Positions 6,569 through 7,915 of a stretch of DNA of 7,915 nucleotides are shown in pieces. The position numbers and the translations under genes are program-made. Source of the stretch: CAZMCT01 sp964564785 (GTDB lineage: Bacteria; Planctomycetota; Phycisphaerae; UBA1845; Fen-1342); NCBI GenBank assembly GCA_964564785.1, contig CAZMCT010000146.1, positions 1 to 7,915 on the forward strand, read 5' to 3'. Numbering within the stretch: position 1 is the stretch's first letter; each line of letters begins with the position of its first letter. Below the pieces are notes generated by a model. That model saw only the letters and a program-made list of their open reading frames with translations. It had not been told where the DNA came from and made no database searches.

Positions 6569-6575
6569 TCAAGGC

Positions 6576-7844
6576 ATGGGATCCAACGGAAAAGCCGTGT
6601 GCAATGTGGTGCGGGGTGTGTTGGTGCTCGCACTGCTGGGCGGTTGCCCGCAGAACGCGACCAACACACCGCCGCTGGCCAGCGCCGGAGCGGACCAGAC
6701 GGTGTTGACGGGGGCAGCGGTGTCGCTGAGCGCGGCCGGCAGCAGCGATGCGGACGGTGACACGCTCTTGTTCAGTTGGGCGCAGACGGCGGGGACGGCG
6801 GTCACGTTGAGCAACGCGACCACGGCGACGCCGAGCTTCTCAGCCCCGGGGGCGGCCGGGACGCTGACGTTCACGGTGACGGTGAACGACGGCCGGGGCG
6901 GGACGGACACGGACGACGTGAACATCACGGTGCAGGCCGCGGTCCCGACGGTGACGCCGCAGCTGTTCATTGCGAACTACGGCGGCAACAACGTGACGAG
7001 CTACCTGGACCCGTCGACGGTGAACGGGAACATTGCGCCGGACACGAACCTGGCGGGCGCGGCCACGCAGCTCGCCCAGTGCACGGACATCGTCGTGGAT
7101 GCGGCGGGCGCGCTGATCGCGTGCAATTTCGCGGCGAATTCGGTCACGTCGTATGACGATGCGGCGGCGGCCAACGGCAACTTCGCGCCGGACCGCAACG
7201 TGCAGGGGGCGGCGACGCTGCTGGCGCAGCCAGTTACGCTGGCATTCAACACGGCCGGCGACCTGCTGTTCGTCGCGAACAACGCAGCCGGCGGCATCAA
7301 CGTCTATGCCAACGCGTCGACCGCGGCGTTGAACGGCAACCTGGCCCCGACGCGGCGGATCACGAACGCGGCCCTGCTGAATCCGCGCGGGATCAACTTC
7401 GGCGCCAATGACGAGCTGTACGTGGCGAACGCGGGCGGGTCGAACGTGCTCGTCTACGCGAACGCCAGCAACCTGAACGGCAACATTGCGCCGACGCGCA
7501 CGCTGACCAACCCGCTGTTCGTGGGCATCTTCGACGTGTTCGTCGACGGCGACGACCGGCTGTACGTGGTCGTGAGCACGGGCGCGATCCACGTCTTCGA
7601 GGACGCATCATCGCTCAACGGCGCGGTGACTCCGTCCACGACGCTCACGGTGACGGGCGCGGTGCAGCTGACCGCGATCGCGGTCGACGAAGCCGGCACG
7701 GGTTACATCGTCGATGCGACCGCGAACGCCGTCTACGCATACGACGACATCGCCACCCGTAACGGCGCGCTGACGCCGGACCGGACGATCCAGGGCTCGC
7801 AGACGCAGCTCAACCAGCCGATCCGCGTGTTCCTGGTCGAGTAG
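6576..7844 (+). CDS. Lipoprotein with PKD-like domain and six-bladed propeller
   Basis: A 422-residue exported protein. K6 and R13, the core VLVLALL (15-21) and the lipobox LGGC with C24 form a lipoprotein signal peptide, so it should be lipid-anchored in the cell envelope. Residues about 33-120 are a PKD/REJ-type Ig-like domain: AGADQTV (37-43), GSSDADGDTLLFSWAQTAG (55-73), then GTLTFTVTVNDGRGGTDTDD (95-114). Residues about 129-422 are six repeats of 47-53 residues. Each has a strand like LYVAN or LFIAN, an aromatic strand such as VYAN or VTSY, and an NG-x-x-x-P turn: NGNIAP 150, NGNFAP 200, NGNLAP 253, NGNIAP 301, NGAVTP 348, NGALTP 396. This fits an NHL-like six-bladed beta-propeller. Such domains usually bind proteins or carbohydrates, and no catalytic residues are evident. 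It is probably transcribed alone from its own promoter. The partner is unknown. Confidence 0.88.
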   Translation: MGSNGKAVCNVVRGVLVLALLGGCPQNATNTPPLASAGADQTVLTGAAVSLSAAGSSDADGDTLLFSWAQTAGTAVTLSNATTATPSFSAPGAAGTLTFTVTVNDGRGGTDTDDVNITVQAAVPTVTPQLFIANYGGNNVTSYLDPSTVNGNIAPDTNLAGAATQLAQCTDIVVDAAGALIACNFAANSVTSYDDAAAANGNFAPDRNVQGAATLLAQPVTLAFNTAGDLLFVANNAAGGINVYANASTAALNGNLAPTRRITNAALLNPRGINFGANDELYVANAGGSNVLVYANASNLNGNIAPTRTLTNPLFVGIFDVFVDGDDRLYVVVSTGAIHVFEDASSLNGAVTPSTTLTVTGAVQLTAIAVDEAGTGYIVDATANAVYAYDDIATRNGALTPDRTIQGSQTQLNQPIRVFLVE

Positions 7845-7915
7845 CGCACTGCGAACAGCGGCCGGCCGGTCTCGCGATCCCAGATCCGCAACGTCGTGTC
7901 GAAGTGAGCCGAGAC
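7733..7915 (-). CDS. WD40-repeat protein, C-terminal end or remnant (partial)
   Basis: A minus-strand frame enters from the right edge and stays open to TAG at 7733-7735. Its first residues, SAHFDTTLRIWDRETGRPLF (7854-7912), match the end of a WD40 blade: D-x-T-x-R-I-W-D, then the E-T-G-x-P-L turn. After that (from about 7846) the remaining residues show no further WD40 pattern, and their codons are the antisense of the lipoprotein gene. The convergent overlap with that gene would be 112 bases, which is unusual. Either the protein ends with a non-homologous tail or the gene was cut at this point and is a remnant. Most of the gene is outside the window, so its function (usually a protein-interaction scaffold) cannot be judged. 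Confidence 0.5.
   Translation of the reverse strand, partial: VSAHFDTTLRIWDRETGRPLFAVRYSTRNTRIGWLSCVCEPWIVRSGVSAPLRVAMSSYA

Larger units (their letters stand above)
6272..6575. other. Divergent intergenic region of 304 bases
   Basis: This gap separates the minus-strand FtsB-like gene from the plus-strand lipoprotein gene. It holds a heptamer repeat (6278-6305), a plausible plus-strand promoter (6445-6473), a leader hairpin (6510-6528) and a strong ribosome binding site (6562-6568). A plus-strand frame of 64 codons at 6271-6465 crosses it, but its text is basic and domain-free. I see no RNA gene in it. Confidence 0.7.

Noticed and set aside
6840..7592. A 250-codon minus-strand frame opposite the lipoprotein
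   Set aside because: It is dominated by Arg, Val and His and mirrors the repeat periodicity of the real gene. It has no start signal or domain.

Overview
The window is a GC-rich (about two thirds G+C or more, strong G/C bias at third codon positions) piece of bacterial chromosome. The organism is probably Gram-negative. A planctomycete-type genome is my best guess, based on four things: a lipobox protein with a PKD-like domain and a propeller, a WD40 fragment, a degenerate intergenic heptamer repeat of the GCTGANN kind, and frequent GTG starts. No rRNA, tRNA or marker gene fixes the taxonomy. I see no CRISPR array, insertion sequence, integrase, tRNA or toxin-antitoxin pair.

The left two thirds (1-5671) is a cell-surface glycan or glycosylation neighbourhood. 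It starts with the probable tail of an upstream gene (3-119). Next come a GT-A fold family 2 glycosyltransferase (121-1053, +), a GT-B fold group 4 glycosyltransferase (1071-2396, -) that converges on it with a 17-base gap, a GT-C fold multi-pass membrane glycosyltransferase of the PMT/ArnT type (2638-4218, +), and a 12-helix MFS transporter (4292-5671, +). The GT-B and GT-C genes diverge from a 241-base intergenic region with small inverted repeats. A good intrinsic terminator (5685-5716) closes the rightward block after the MFS gene. Three different glycosyltransferase folds side by side suggest that cytosolic enzymes build a glycan and a membrane enzyme uses a lipid-linked sugar. The acceptor and the role of the MFS protein cannot be read from the sequence.

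The right third has a small two-helix membrane protein with an FtsB/DivIC-like core (5729-6271, -), then a 304-base divergent intergenic region. That region holds a heptamer repeat next to the minus-strand start, and a plausible sigma70-type promoter and a 5' UTR hairpin ahead of the plus-strand gene. The plus-strand gene (6576-7844) encodes a lipoprotein with one PKD/Ig-like domain followed by six NGNxxP-type propeller blades.

At the right edge, a minus-strand frame running off the window encodes a clear WD40 blade motif. Its homology stops within a few bases of the lipoprotein gene's stop codon, which suggests a truncated gene or a rearrangement joint. I do not see a convincing new multi-gene system. 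The most worthwhile leads are the WD40 joint, the FtsB-like protein, and the PKD/six-blade lipoprotein.
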